Assembly (NCBI GenBank): GCA_021014945.1
Contig: MU266431.1
Span: 29,707 to 93,706 of the forward strand
Direction: 5' to 3'
DNA length: 64,000 nt
Source of the DNA: Leucogyrophana mollusca
Lineage: Eukaryota > Basidiomycota > Agaricomycetes > Boletales
The notes beneath the pieces are model-generated. The model saw only the letters and a list, made by a program, of their open reading frames with translations, was not told the DNA's origin and ran no database searches. A program made the position numbers and the translations under genes. Below are positions 24,901-36,550 of the stretch, one piece after another (position 1 is the first letter of the stretch; the number at the start of each line of letters is the position of its first letter).

Positions 24901-25295
24901 CGGCAGCCATGTGTGCGGACCATCGTCGAGAATACAACGGGATGGCTTTCTCGTATAATCGAGAAACGGTCGCTGCCAAATTTCTGACAAGGCGATCCTG
25001 GTTCCTCTTGTAACCCTCTGAGGATTGTACGCCTGAACTACCGACGGACAACTGTGATCCACACCAACCCGTCCGTCAAATACTTTAGCTCCATTAAAGA
25101 TAGTTTGCTTGCCTTATCTTCCAAATACCCGTCTTGTCGCTTGTGCAAGACGCCATTGAGGATGAGCTCAAGGCAGAGCCTCATTGTCCCGCAATTTTCG
25201 GCCCTTGGACCTAAGAACCACGCAGCCGTTTCATATCTGCTCGAGCTGACGATACCCTCAGCAGAAGTGGCCATTGCGTGGGTGGTAGATACCAT
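21948..25295 (-). CDS. Group II PLP-dependent decarboxylase with long C-terminal extension (noncanonical AAAD-like)
   Basis: The N-terminal start is ATG at 25295, or 25274 if the second methionine is used. Decarboxylase core motifs in order are AADTTLPGMLGYIAALIHNPNN, LTSGGTVANLESMW, VGSTEQGLVDPLSSIIGLR, LIHADAAWGGYF and DSITIDPHKSGYI. In the last, lysine is the expected PLP Schiff-base residue. Past the core, three to four further exons add several hundred residues (VTVTPFIMLPTELEGKAEVEI, DLDLFVGSSLLVP, FVLRFVTMSPYPCP, MHGRVVLALPEVDDTAF) not present in ordinary aromatic amino acid or glutamate decarboxylases. A similar extended architecture is described for the calcium-activatable noncanonical AAAD of Psilocybe. 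The substrate is probably an aromatic amino acid, by analogy only. One splice junction near 25040 could not be settled by eye. Confidence 0.83.
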
Positions 25296-26306
25296 AGAGC
25301 GAGTTGCACGAACGCCGTCTCAAGAAACGAGGGATAAGTGACCGACTCGGTCTGTGGGCCAAAGGCTGAGCCGATGAAGTGGCGACGCGAGGTATATGAG
25401 GTACTGAGTCGGGGAGCGAAAAGAGTGCATGTAGGTATGTAATGAGGTGAGTGTTGATGTAAAACAACACGGAGCGTACAGCTAATCGTGATATGCCGAC
25501 CGTAAGCAGGTTGCAGCCCGAGTTCAAGTTGATCGGGGGACACACCCACACCTGTTGAGGGGGTTCGCCGAGTCGGGGGGCCAGGAGTCTTCTGGATGGC
25601 AAATTGCTAAGTTCCTCGCCCAGGACGCGGAGGAAAGCTAGGAGCCGTATACCGCTCAACCAGTCTCCTTCATGTGTCTTCTCGCGACTTTATTGCGCTG
25701 GCCATCACCATGTATCCAATATCACAGTTCTAAGTCAGTCATACGAAACGTCAAAGAGCTGACAGAAAAGATATTTAGATACAACCAGCAAGAGTGAGCA
25801 GCAAATCAAATGAGAGCTGACGTGGATTGTTGGGTGCAAGTGGTGGTGGGCCCGGATACACCTCCGTTCAGCTCTGCCGGGCACTCTCCACCCGCCCCCG
25901 GCGTCAAATTGGGGACCTCCCTACTCTGAAAGCAAACTTGCTTTCATAGTATAAGACTGGTTACGAGCCATATTGAGGATGAAACTACCACAAGTCGTTG
26001 TTATTCATGGCTTGTTCACGGCAGCAAGTCTCTTCACGCGTCACGCGGTGCAACTGCGTTTTTATTATTACCGAGATTGATGCAAGGGAAACATTTGTCT
26101 CAGAGAGGCCAGCTTCAGTCCGGTCCCACATCCCAACCCCAAAGCAGCTCAGGCAAATCCCAGTTGTCCATCTCGGATACTTTGCCAGAAGTCAGGGAGT
26201 GCAGATTTTCTGACATGTAAATTTCAAAAGCTCCAACCTGCTCCAACTCGGTCCATCCGACCGAAGGAAAGTGGTGACAGCCTATGATAGCTAATCAGAA
26301 GTACGA
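25296..26306. other. Intergenic region
   Basis: This is the upstream flank of the decarboxylase gene and the 3' flank of the membrane-protein gene. Open frames overlapping the decarboxylase start on the minus strand lack motifs. Nothing else was recognised. Confidence 0.45.
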
Positions 26307-27909
26307 TCATGACAGAGCGCCCCAAGCCGCTAGTCCCGCAAAGAAGGACATCAGACCCGCCAGCACTCCAACGTAGGCAGCGGTATGCACGCCAATCCGC
26401 GGTAGGACGGAGGGCGTGTAGAGCATCGCAAGTGATGTGTGTACCACAAGTACAAGGGGCAAGGTCGCAGAGATTGGTGTGTAGGAATATGCCGTGGAAT
26501 GCGTTTGCGAGTAGTCGGAGGCCGGTAATGATAGCGGAGAGCGAAGATAGGAGGACGAAAGTAGAAGTGTCAGTCCGAGCGAGAGAATAATAGAATTGAA
26601 ACGCTGAAGGCAAGAAATGAATATCGGGATTTTCTACCAAACGACCGGTCATGAGTTGATAAATCAACGGAGTGGGATAAAAACACGAACCACAACAGGT
26701 AAGCCATAGATCTCTTCCAACTCCTCCCGCGATTTAAACGCAAGAAGCTGGTCAAAGTCACGATCTATCTGCGATCCTAAGACCGTTTCACTCCTCCAAG
26801 CCGGCCTAGGTGCCGGTAGGTCTTCCTCGACGTCCCGAGTTTCGTTAAGAACCTGTCTCGAATCCTGGAAGGCATACGAATCCCCCACGTCTGACATCCG
26901 CACGTTGTCGTTCTTTAAGCGTTCCAGGAACTCGTGAGCCCTGCCTTCAGGAACCATGACGTCACGGTAGAGGCCAATTTGGCCGTATGCTTGTACCAGC
27001 GCTACCAGGACCTCTGAAATATTGAGCGCGAGCCACCACACAGTGCGGAATGCGGGATCTTGCCAAGTCGGGACGGGGTGATCCATGGTATGGCGCACTT
27101 GGAGGAGCGCAAGGGCAGCAAGGCGCAGGAGGTTCGTGAGAAGCACGTGGAGGAGGGTGGAAAGGAGAGCGGCGGCAGCAGGCCTGAGGAGGAAGGAACA
27201 GAGAGAGAAAAGGGGTACTCGAAGGAGGTGGGCTAGGCTGAACATGGACGCTGAGAGGACGATCTCCGGAAGGGGATGTGGAAACCCTGGTGGATAATGG
27301 GATGCAGAGCCCGAAATGGGCCATATAAGCCCAGGCAAGAGCCCCAACAGAGTGAATGCTACGAGAACAGTTGCGGGTACAAACGAGTACATCGCAACGA
27401 AACGAGAGTATGAACCTTTGGAGAACAAGTCAATGCATATTTCCTGGCAGATGCTGAGGATTCCTAAGGACTGGTGGACACATACCACTGTAGAGCCCAT
27501 TCTGTTCTAGTTCCCATTCCTCGTCTTCGAGCTCGTTACCAAGGTTGTCCTCGTCGGGCTGAGGAAATTGCACGCTGGCATTAGGTCCATCTTCCTCTGG
27601 GACACTACCAAGCAGACTGTTCCTCCGCATACTTTCGGGGCTCATCCGCAGCCTTTCATGTTCGTCCGCGCTTGACCCACTCAAAACACTACTGGCGCCG
27701 GGTGAACTCATCCGTCTCCACAATGGTCTCGAGGGGCGGGAATGGTCGTTGGTATCGACTTCAAGGTTGTGGTTCAAGGTCCTTCTGTTCCCAAGCACGG
27801 TGACATCCCGTTCGGTGGTACCCTCGTCGGGTAAGGCGTTTTCCGCGTTCCAAGGTTTTTGACCCCGCCAAATTTGTGGCACAACAGCAGCGACGACTCT
27901 TCTGTGCAT
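26307..27909 (-). CDS. Multi-pass membrane protein with acidic N-terminal domain, function unknown
   Basis: Three exons fit well. The first (27909 to about 27486) encodes a soluble, Ser- and acid-rich region starting MHRRVVAAVVPQIWRGQKPW and ending ELEQNGLYSG. The second carries hydrophobic segments such as YSFVPATVLVAFTLLGLLPG and LHVLLTNLLRLAALALLQV, then a charged stretch with FDQLLAFKSREELEEIYGLP. After an intron with acceptor GGTAG, the third exon (to TGA at 26307) encodes KIPIFISCLQRFNSIILSL, ATLPLVLVVHTSLAML and VGVLAGLMSFFAGLAAWGA. I do not recognise the family. The regular alternation and in-phase splicing support a real integral membrane protein of six or so segments. Confidence 0.7.
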
Positions 27910-28242
27910 TGCAACTTACAGTAAACGCTGAAGAGACGGCTACCTCCAGACCATTGTACTCTATTATATATTCTCCCTAGAAGAAGCGCTCGTGCTGTAA
28001 AATAGCCTCTTGCGTGCTACCGCGCGACTTTCCTCACGATTCCCGTCAGCCTGTTATTCAAGTACTTGGCAACTACAGTGCCAAAAAATGCTGTAAAATG
28101 GTCTCGTGCTGATGTTCTCTTGGTCCAGGCAGGTGAAGAGAGCGCAACGCAGCGGAATCAATCTTAACGAAAGCGGACAGAAGCAAGGGCAGTGGAATAT
28201 GTAAATTCCCAGCGTGGAGCAGTGTTACAAAGTTACAGATGT
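27910..28242. other. Intergenic region
   Basis: AT-rich flank of about 330 bp between two minus-strand genes. No motif was recognised. Confidence 0.4.
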
Positions 28243-28939
28243 TCATAAAGGGGAGGTGCGTGAAGCATGAAGTATCACCATGATCATCAGTTGCACCGCG
28301 TTCGTGAATTGAAAGTACCTGAAATAAGTGCTGTGGTCAGCATTTGCGTTCCGAGGATCATCAGATGATTCAAGAATGAAAGAGGACAAATCAGGTTTCG
28401 ATGCGTTTCAACAAGTACCCTCGCCGTCTCCACATTGTACACCGGGAGACTGTATGGAAAGAGCACGTTCGGTCCGCCCATCGAGTAATTTTCATCAATA
28501 GCAAAAATGACGCAAAAAAGGAGGCGATCAAGACGATGAAAACCACACACCTTGTCTTGTACGAACGTGGGTCGGTGTGTCAATGAAATCCTTACCGAAC
28601 CTGCAGTATTAGATCAGTCACTTGATAACAAATATGGATGATTTCGAGGCAGGAAAGGTCAGACAAGGCTGAAATCAATGGTTTTGTCCACACAGTATTT
28701 TCGGAATGTGGTAAAACGTATGGTAAATTGTGATTCATCACAAGTGGATAGGAACGAAGAAAGCGGGCACTGAACACTTACAAGTCAAATGGAAACCCAT
28801 CTCGCGCTTCGAAGACTTTTCTAGCGATCGCAGACGTGAACGTCAACCATCAAACGAAAAGGGAAAAAAGCTGGAGGGTTATATCAGACGACGTTAAGGC
28901 TCCGCTTGACTCCGCCGTTTTGCCGATGAAGTGGCTCAT
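28243..28939 (-). CDS. Small hypothetical protein with C-terminal membrane segment
   Basis: A spliced model can be built by eye. An exon starts MSHFIGKTAESSGALT at 28939. An intron ends in GCTAG, and an exon gives KVFEARDGFPFDL up to a GTAAGT donor. The next exon continues in phase with FGKDFIDTPTHVRTRQ. Short exons then lead to YFQFTNAVQLMIMVILHASR and a TGA at 28243. The junctions keep phase, and the start lies about 175 bp from the divergent FES1 start, which supports a real gene. No family was recognised. An alternative reading of the last part gives a different hydrophobic stretch, so the 3' half is uncertain. Confidence 0.38.
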
Positions 28940-29113
28940 TTTCGCTGGGTATGAAGTTGTAATCTTTTCTGCACACCACCCAAAAGGGAGGAGCAGCGAT
29001 GATTCTGGCATCTTCTCAGTGTATTCTGCGTACATAAGTTACCCTTGGTCGCTGCTGTGCAGTACTTTTTCTTGCACCTTTCCCATCTACTTACAACACC
29101 GATCACACCAGCC

Positions 29114-30466
29114 ATGGAATCTCTCCTGCGATGGGGCATCGAGAATTCTACACCTAGCTCGGGAGGCAGCGCACCCCCACCTGCACCTAGACGTGACCTT
29201 GATCCCGCTATAATTGACCACATACTTGGCAAGCCAGATGCACAGCTAATGAAAGAGGCGCTTGAAGTCGCCGTTGACGACGCCAAAGCCGAGGATGCAC
29301 GGCTGGCTGCTTTGGATGATCTCGAAATGGTGGGTTCAATCCTCTCATGTGCCGTGGCCATGCGATTGCGAACCAACTTGCTAATAATCCTGTCAAATTA
29401 TGTAGTTGGTGGAAAACATCGACAATGCGAATGGTATGTATCTTTGCCCTAATATCCGCGGCGGAACACCTTGTAAGACGTCAATGGTAGACCTTAAGAA
29501 GCTCAAGATGTGGGAGCCCCTGCAAAAACTACTCACCGCTTCTGGATCAACCGACGCAATAAAGACACAAACCTTGTGGGTGATAGGCACGGCACTGCAG
29601 AATAATCCTGCAGCACAGCAAGCAGTAAGCACAGTCTTCCCCGTTCTTAGAGTTTAGTTATTCACTCTGACAGAAGTCATTTGGCAGTATCTCACCATAG
29701 ATCCCCTCCCAACTCTGCTTGCATCGCTATCACCAGCATCGTGCTCAGCACAAATGCGATCAAAGGCATTGTATACGCTCTCCGGACTGCTGAAACACAA
29801 CGCAGTAGCTGTCAAACAACTCGTTGACATAGATGGGTGGACAGCGTTCCGCGGAGCACTCGAAGGTCACATACACCACCTCCCTTTTTGTGTAATTGCT
29901 CAATTCCATGGCTACCACAGACTCGAATATAAACGTCCGGCGCAAAACCGCGTTTCTCCTAAACACCCTCCTAGTGCCTACTTCTGACCTTCCAGATTCC
30001 GCGTCCTCGCCGGACATCCACACCCCTTCCTCTGCAGCTGCCCCTGTTCATGCGAATTCTCACGCCTCGATGCTATCTGACCCTGACTCAGTCTCAACTT
30101 CTGGTCCAACGTTGCAAGCACTAATAGCTGAGAACACCGTCGAGGGTTCATCTCTCCTGGACGCCGTAATATCTGCGCTCTCTGAGCCCGTTCCATTTGG
30201 TCCAGACGGAGAAAGCGAGCGAGATGTCGATTTCGAGGACAACGTCGTCCGGTAGGTAGCCCCTTTTTTGTGAATTTGTGTAGATGGCCGACCGCTCACC
30301 CACTTTCTGGTGCAGACTACTACACACATACGTGGCACAGTGTCGGAAGGAATTCGCCGGTGTCCAGAAACATGGTTTGCGAGGGTACTTTGGGGATGCG
30401 AAGGACGACAACCGGTGGGGGCTCAGCGCGGATGAACTCACTGCACTGAAGAGCGCAATGACATGA
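29114..30466 (+). CDS. fes1: Hsp70 nucleotide exchange factor FES1
   Basis: The start MESLLRWGIENST matches the conserved N terminus of Fes1/HspBP1 proteins. Armadillo-like repeats follow in order: DARLAALDDLEMLVENIDNA, KKLKMWEPLQKLL, IKTQTLWVIGTALQNNPAAQ, MRSKALYTLSGLLKHN and NINVRRKTAFLLNTLL. The C-terminal part contains a Ser- and Pro-rich insert followed by LLHTYVAQCRKEF and a short tail ending LKSAMT. Fes1 releases ADP from cytosolic Hsp70 and helps clear misfolded proteins. Five or six short introns are present and the domain appears complete. The gene is divergent from the small putative gene at 28243-28939. Confidence 0.92.
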
Positions 30467-31371
30467 TGGCAGACATTTTTGAAATCTAAACGAAAGTGTA
30501 GTCTGTAGGAGTTGCAGCGTTTACTGGTCTGTGCTGGTAGGCTAGGGTGCAGCAAGGGCTTGCTGAGGCTGGCCATGTCGCTTGAAACCGGCCCATCTGA
30601 CCTTCTGACGGGTGCATCCCCCGCGTACGCCCCTGCTGTATGTAGAGATGGTGACTTTTCATTTGTAGTCACGAACCATTGCTTCCCAGAAAGTCTGATG
30701 GGTTTCCAGAAGATGATCGTGGGCTTTCCCTTCAACCTTGCGGTTCTTGTGTGAGTGTAGATTGTGGGTCACCAAACTGTGGAGCTCTTTCACCCGCCAT
30801 AGACGCTGCATGCGCCATCAGACACCTTCAACATTGCCTGCCAGGTCCAACTCACGACTTCGCGGAACTGCGAGACCTCTGAATCTCTACTGAGGTGAAC
30901 GACTAATCTGATAAATGCATAACAAAAAGCTTATCGGAATCATGGTGAGAGTTACGTGAAGGCTGTCCGTGAGATTCAATATAACGGGCGGAATGAGGAG
31001 ATTGAGTGGTTCTAGCGTCGGGATATATGATCGCTCCAGGGTAGCTGCCGTTCTCCGCACGCTAACCTTTGACTAACAAACTATATAGTGCAGGTTCGCG
31101 TTTCCGCTGAGATGTTCACTTAGTTTCAGCTTGCACATCGTTGACCGTCAGCCAAGCTGTGAGTGCCCTTTTCGATCCCCGGGCGCGGTGAGACTCTGAT
31201 CTACGTAGACACTGACTTCGTGTTGCAGTGTCAGATAAGTATATCTTACTTTCTTTTGACTTGAAGTCAACTTTGTTCGACCGGTAAGCCTTTTTCTGTG
31301 GTGAAAAGCTGCGCGATCAGTGTCTGACACTGCTCGCAGGTACCCCTGCCCTGCCCCGTGATCCCCTCCTT
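30467..31371. other. Intergenic region
   Basis: About 900 bp between FES1 and the next plus-strand gene. A long minus-strand frame (30148-30735) overlaps the FES1 3' end and is a shadow. No other feature was recognised. Confidence 0.5.
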
Positions 31372-33546
31372 ATGGCTGCCTTATTCCTCCACCACGCTCT
31401 TTTCACCCCAGATATGCCCGCTACACAAGCCCCGTCCCACTCTGTTGCGCCGCTACTCACACCAGCTTCCGACCCGGGGCAACCCAGTAGTCCAACATCA
31501 CCTGCCTTCAAATCAGCCGCCTATCTTGACCTCATAGCCCGACAGCCAACCCATCCTGATGGTCCACACTCCGGGTGGGATCTCGGTCTAAACCTCTTGG
31601 GTGACCCCCCTACTGCTGCGGAATGTAAGAGTCTAGAAGAACGACATATAAAGAGGCGTTTGCGTCGACTACAGGCGGCAACTATAGCCCTGGAGCTCGT
31701 GCTTGGTAATTGATTAGCGCACGTCAGTACTTGTTCAAAGCTAACAGTTTCGTATAGGTGTATGGGCAGTATACTCCACCATTCGCTATTGCCTAACGCT
31801 CGCCACCACAACTGTGGCTTCCGCTCGTGTTCCGGCACTCGCACTGGGGATAACTGCCGCAATCTCCACGGCAGTTATCATTCTCTCGCTTCTCTCGCCT
31901 CTGTTTCCTGCACATACCTGCGTACGCGCTTGGTCGCACTCACGCACGATTCTTCGCGCGTTTTCTTCCCTTCTTCTTTTCACCACAGCCATCGTGAACG
32001 TCGTCCTTGTCGCTCTATGGCATCCCACAAACAGCTGTGGATGGGACATCGATGTCGTATGGACTGACTCACCTCTAGCACCGATCTCTGCTTCTAGATG
32101 CTCCACGACATTTTCAGCGTGGGCCGGTGCTGCAGTTTTGCGTCTTGTTATAACTTTGGCTGTTATTGTACGTGCTCGGGCTTCCGTGCTAGTATTTAGA
32201 CCTCTACCACAAGCTAATCTCGTAATGACCCTTCTGCTTCTGCGCAGGTTCTTTATCTATTCACCGCTCGCGCATACTACGTTGCTCGCCACCCGTCCGA
32301 AGCAAACAGGATTCGGCGGATATACCGACCGTCCTTTGTTGTCTCCAATCAGGATGATGCCTCACCCATGTCCACTCTTCCGTCTTCTTCCAGTTCGCAC
32401 TTCAAGTTCATGCGATCCAAGAACACACTTGTCCGCTCCAGCTCAACTCTCGCACTTACGAACTCGAGTACCACACTCGCCCCGTCACTATCCCTTTCCA
32501 GCCAGTCGCATCCCTATTTGGGCCCTTCCACGCTGGTCTCCCATCACGCTGCTACACCTACCAACACGTATCGCCCAACACCTATCTGGCCCACTAGGAG
32601 CAATTCACCCCCAGATTCGGAAACGCAAGCGCCTCCTACTGCTCCAAACCAGAATCGCCACTCTGCCACTCCAAGGGCGCTTCGCCGTATGAGCCGCATA
32701 TCGAGTGAGCAGCTGAACCAACGTACTGGCTCGTCCGGCCCCGCCGAGAGCGGCTATCTTGCTGCCTCTTCTGGTTTTGATATCCCCGAAATTAATATCA
32801 TCGGTGGCGCCTCAGGTGACTATAATGGCTCCTCGGAGCACCGTCCGACGCGATCAGCATGGAATGCCGGCGAAGGCTCGCAGACTACGGGTTCATCAAA
32901 AGGAGTTGATACCAAAAGTGACAGTCCAGTATACTCGTACGGCTATGGCTCCGTGGGCCCAACCTACCCCTATCTATCCGTCTATAACAGCGATGATGCC
33001 CTTCAACCTAAAGCCGCCGCTAGCTCATCATCTGAACTTCACGAATGTGACGTCGTGTCACCTCAACCTCGGCAGTCCATGACTTCTCCCATCTTCCCGG
33101 AGCTTGCAACGTCTCCCGAACCGCTTGTCAGAGACGATAGTGCAGAAGAAGACGAATGCGTACCCATAATGGGTGGCTTTGTCCGGCGCATGGCCACCAT
33201 CGAGTCGCTCGGCTCACGTGAGGCGGCCTCGTTATCGACACGGTCCACGTCTACGCGAAGGTCACAAACACCAGCCTCGCAGATATCGTCGCTACGCTTC
33301 GCCACTTATACCCCTTCGCTCTCAGGCTCTTCTCCCAGCAGGAGCAATTCGCTCAACAACGCCTATACCTCGATGACGTCGACGAGTGGTGGGTCCATGA
33401 CAAACGCTGGGAGAGTCAACGAGAGGGGCGAGCTGCTTCCCGATGCGAGGATGGCTAGTCCCCTCTCGTACAGTCGGTACTACTATATGCCAGGAAATGG
33501 GAATGGTCATGGACTTACCACCCCCTTGGAGGAGGAAGAAAGATAA
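31372..33546 (+). CDS. Four-segment membrane protein with long Ser-rich tail, function unknown
   Basis: Exon one starts MAALFLHHALFTPDMPATQ and carries ERHIKRRLRRLQAATIALEL. After an intron of about 50 bp ending TATAG, four hydrophobic segments follow: VWAVYSTIRYCLTLATTTVA, ALALGITAAISTAVIILSLL, ILRAFSSLLLFTTAIVNVVL and AAVLRLVITLAVIVLYLFTA. A second intron of about 80 bp ends in GCAG. The last exon is long (to 33546) and encodes some 400 residues rich in Ser, Thr and Pro with RRMSRISS and RRMATIESL motifs, likely cytoplasmic and phosphorylated. No catalytic motif was seen and no family recognised. Confidence 0.75.
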
Positions 33547-35662
33547 TCTAGAATCGCCACCCTGACACGATGGGCTAACGACGACGTTGTTTTCCGGGAG
33601 ATTTACTTCTACTTATGATACAAGCTTATGATCTAGACAACCCCCATGATAATTATACCTGTCATCTGCGACACTTTCTCTTGTTTGGGTGGATTGTAAT
33701 CTTATCTAGTGTGCTGCACTACGCTGTGGACAAGAACTGTTGTATTCGCTGGTCTTATTTATGTGCTCTGCTTCGACCGCGGTCTCTCCTTCACTTATCT
33801 TGTTACCATTGTACTTTTGGACAATCGCAACTTGGGTACTATAACACGTACGGAACCCACGCTTGCTGCTGGAACCATCCTCATGGAGCAAACATATAAG
33901 CCAGGAAGGCTGATGAAACTCAGGACCTCTATGGTCCACGAGGAATGCGCATAATGATTGTCACCGGCGGAAGAAGTTGGCTGCATCAATGCCCCTCTAA
34001 ATTCAAGAACTCTGCGTAAATCGATCAGGCTCGCGATACAATTCAAACCTCGGTTCGTCTTAAGCCCGTATCCACGGAGTTAGGCAGGAAGGCGACTAAG
34101 GAGAGAAAGAGCTTTGCATATCCACAAGCATCACCTGCATGCGAATACTTGGGGGTGCCCAGAGGTTAAGCAAACCAATTCATCGTCTACGAGTTCCAGA
34201 CCAAAGGGATTGGCCCAGAGCTACCTTATTACCGCCATACGTTGTCTGTGTGACGTCAAGGGACTTGAACAGCGCGAACAGTCGAGAATCGCGTACCCGT
34301 ATGCTTGGAATTGATGACAGACGTACGCGTCATAGACAGCACTTACATTGTGTCGTGTATACCCGGGACCAGATGGACGCTATTGTAGTCGGTGGAGTCG
34401 CCAAAGAGCTCCCATTCATATCACCGTTTCCAGAAATTCGATACCGCACCGGAGATCAAGCCGGCAATCATGCCAATATCTGATGATATCATTCGACACC
34501 ATCCACGCACGACACGGTTTATGCGACCAAGTTTTGTTGTTCCTCACTGAGTATAGCCCCTGTAGATATATTCTGCCGCATGTAGGACCCAAACGATATA
34601 ATATTAGCCCAACTCGCGGACCACCATGGGTTACGTGGGGATCACCACTCACGTATACGGTGCTTATGTGCGGGAGTGGATTTGCAATTGCAGGAACTGT
34701 ACTCGTTGCTGTGACTGTTTCGGGCTCATCTGCAACATATTTATAAGGATCATTGGAAGGGGAAAAGTTGCACGGACCGCTTTGATTAAATCTATCAAAG
34801 TCGAGAGATGATGATCACTACGCTTTCGGTGCCTAAAGGGGAGATATTGGATGGTAAGAATAAGTCGTACCGTGGCGAGCACGTTGGAGCACAGGGGAGG
34901 GCCTGAGAATGAAGGTGGGCAACACACAGCACCTGCAATTTCGCTGGGCTTTCGCGGATATTCGAGGGGAAGGCAGAAAGGCGGAATCCGATCCGAACCC
35001 GACTGTACGACGTACCGCGAGTACCTCGTATCCACATCCTGCCGTCTACAGAGTATGCTATACATAGCAACCCTCTAGCGTTGCGACAGCAAACCAGTCG
35101 ACATTTATCTATAGCATGGCTGAGTCTACAGCGAGCACCTGATCAATATGATTAGCTTCGCGGGTTAGTAACCCCAGGCGCACTCCCGTTCGATATATAA
35201 ACACAGTGCTGGTTGCGTCACACAGAATGCTACGTGTCCGCAGTCCGGCCGCCTTTACGTGCAGCGACGCTTGCTGTAAGGCGGTCGGCATTTCGCGCAG
35301 TGGATAGGAAATTCTACAAAGAAGCGTGTGTTGAGTGTGTTGTGAACTGAAAGACAGACCTTCTCTTCCACTGAGGGTGAGAGTTACGAACACCATTGCA
35401 CGCACACGATGATGCTCGGAATACAACGCATTTGGTAAAGCTTCATAAGCATTCATTGATATCAAGGAACATCATCGTCCTGAACTTGAAGCGCGGTCCG
35501 ACACGGAGCTGGGCTGCCGTGAGGTGAAGAAGAGAAGATGATGATCCTCTAGGGAACCAGCTGCGATGGCAGTATTCCCGACACAAGTACGGCTTCCTTG
35601 TAGAACAATCAGCTAGGCGATCCAGGTCGGAGATCAATACGTACGACTAGCATTCTGTCTAT
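33547..35662. other. Long region without a supported gene
   Basis: About 2.1 kb between the membrane-protein gene and the MPP6-like gene. Reverse-strand frames near 35109-35465 contain one intron-like interruption (donor GTCTGT, acceptor TTGTAG) but no family motif, and a complete model could not be built. Frames near 34350-35065 are hydrophobic only in part. Treated as unassigned. Confidence 0.4.
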
Positions 35663-36550
35663 TTAGTCAATCAACGTCAGTTTCGTCTTCTTCTGAGGTT
35701 TATTGACCCCTCCATCTACACGATCTCTCTTCGGTTTGGGCGTTATTGTACCAGGGGTCATCTGATCTCCGACTAGTGTTGAATGAGTCGGTGGTTTAGC
35801 TCCTTGCGGAGGGCCCGTCGGCCCGTCCACGCCAGACGGCTTCATGAAGGTGTTATTGGTCGGAGTACCCGTGAGCTGCACACGAAGAGTGGATGGTGGT
35901 CGGAGATCGGTGCCAACGCCACTGTTGTCGTATATTACACGCTTTGCTTCTTTGGACGCGTCCTTTGGCCTTTTTGACTGCCTAGCTGTTACAATCTGTG
36001 TGCCAGATCCCGATATCGATTTAGGTCGGATCTGTTTCGCCTCCTTCGGCTGTACACGATCCACCGTGTCCTGGGTTTCTGGGCGGTCTGAGGACTGCCA
36101 AAGGGGTCCAGGCGAGGGTGAGTGCCGTTCGATGAGGTAAGACGAAACCTTGTACCTCTTGTATGATTTCTTCGCCGCGTTTATTGAAGGTGCGGCGACC
36201 CCGTGGTCTCGAGTCAGAAGACCCTGCCTCGTTTCCGGCTGGAGGTTCAGGCAAGGAAGGAAAGAGAAATGGAAGATACGATGTCTCGTAGGTAACATTT
36301 TGTCTGTCAAGAAAATGGGGACGTCGCCAATGAAGACAAGGGAAGTGTTTTGCCTCTTCACAACTCACGTATCGGTATTGGATCCAGAACCTAGTCCCCA
36401 TGCCTCCCTGATATCTTTTGCAACCTCCCATTCGGCATCGTCCTTGACATGTGCTTTTTCAACCTCAACCTGAGCTAATTGCTGCGCTCTTCGGGCATTT
36501 TGCATGAACCGAAGGTTCATGGTCCCCGTACTGAGGGTTTTTTCGACCAT
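35663..36550 (-). CDS. M-phase phosphoprotein 6 (MPP6)-like RNA exosome cofactor
   Basis: The N terminus VEKTLSTGTMNLRFMQNARR strongly resembles the conserved start of MPP6 proteins, with a Lys- and Arg-rich stretch after it. A short intron interrupts the gene near 36365. The second exon contains YETSYLPFLFP and RPRGRRTFNKRGEEI, and a further intron precedes a long low-complexity tail ending KPQKKTKLTLID with basic, nuclear-localisation-like segments. MPP6 binds RNA and helps recruit the Mtr4 helicase to the nuclear exosome. Length and composition agree with fungal members; only the N-terminal motif is diagnostic. Confidence 0.75.

Noticed and set aside
6787..25295. A secondary-metabolite gene cluster
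   Set aside because: Oxidoreductases and a decarboxylase are present but separated by housekeeping genes. There is no core synthase, transporter or regulator.
30148..30735. 195-codon minus-strand open frame
   Set aside because: It overlaps the 3' part of FES1 and lacks family features. It is a shadow of the real gene.
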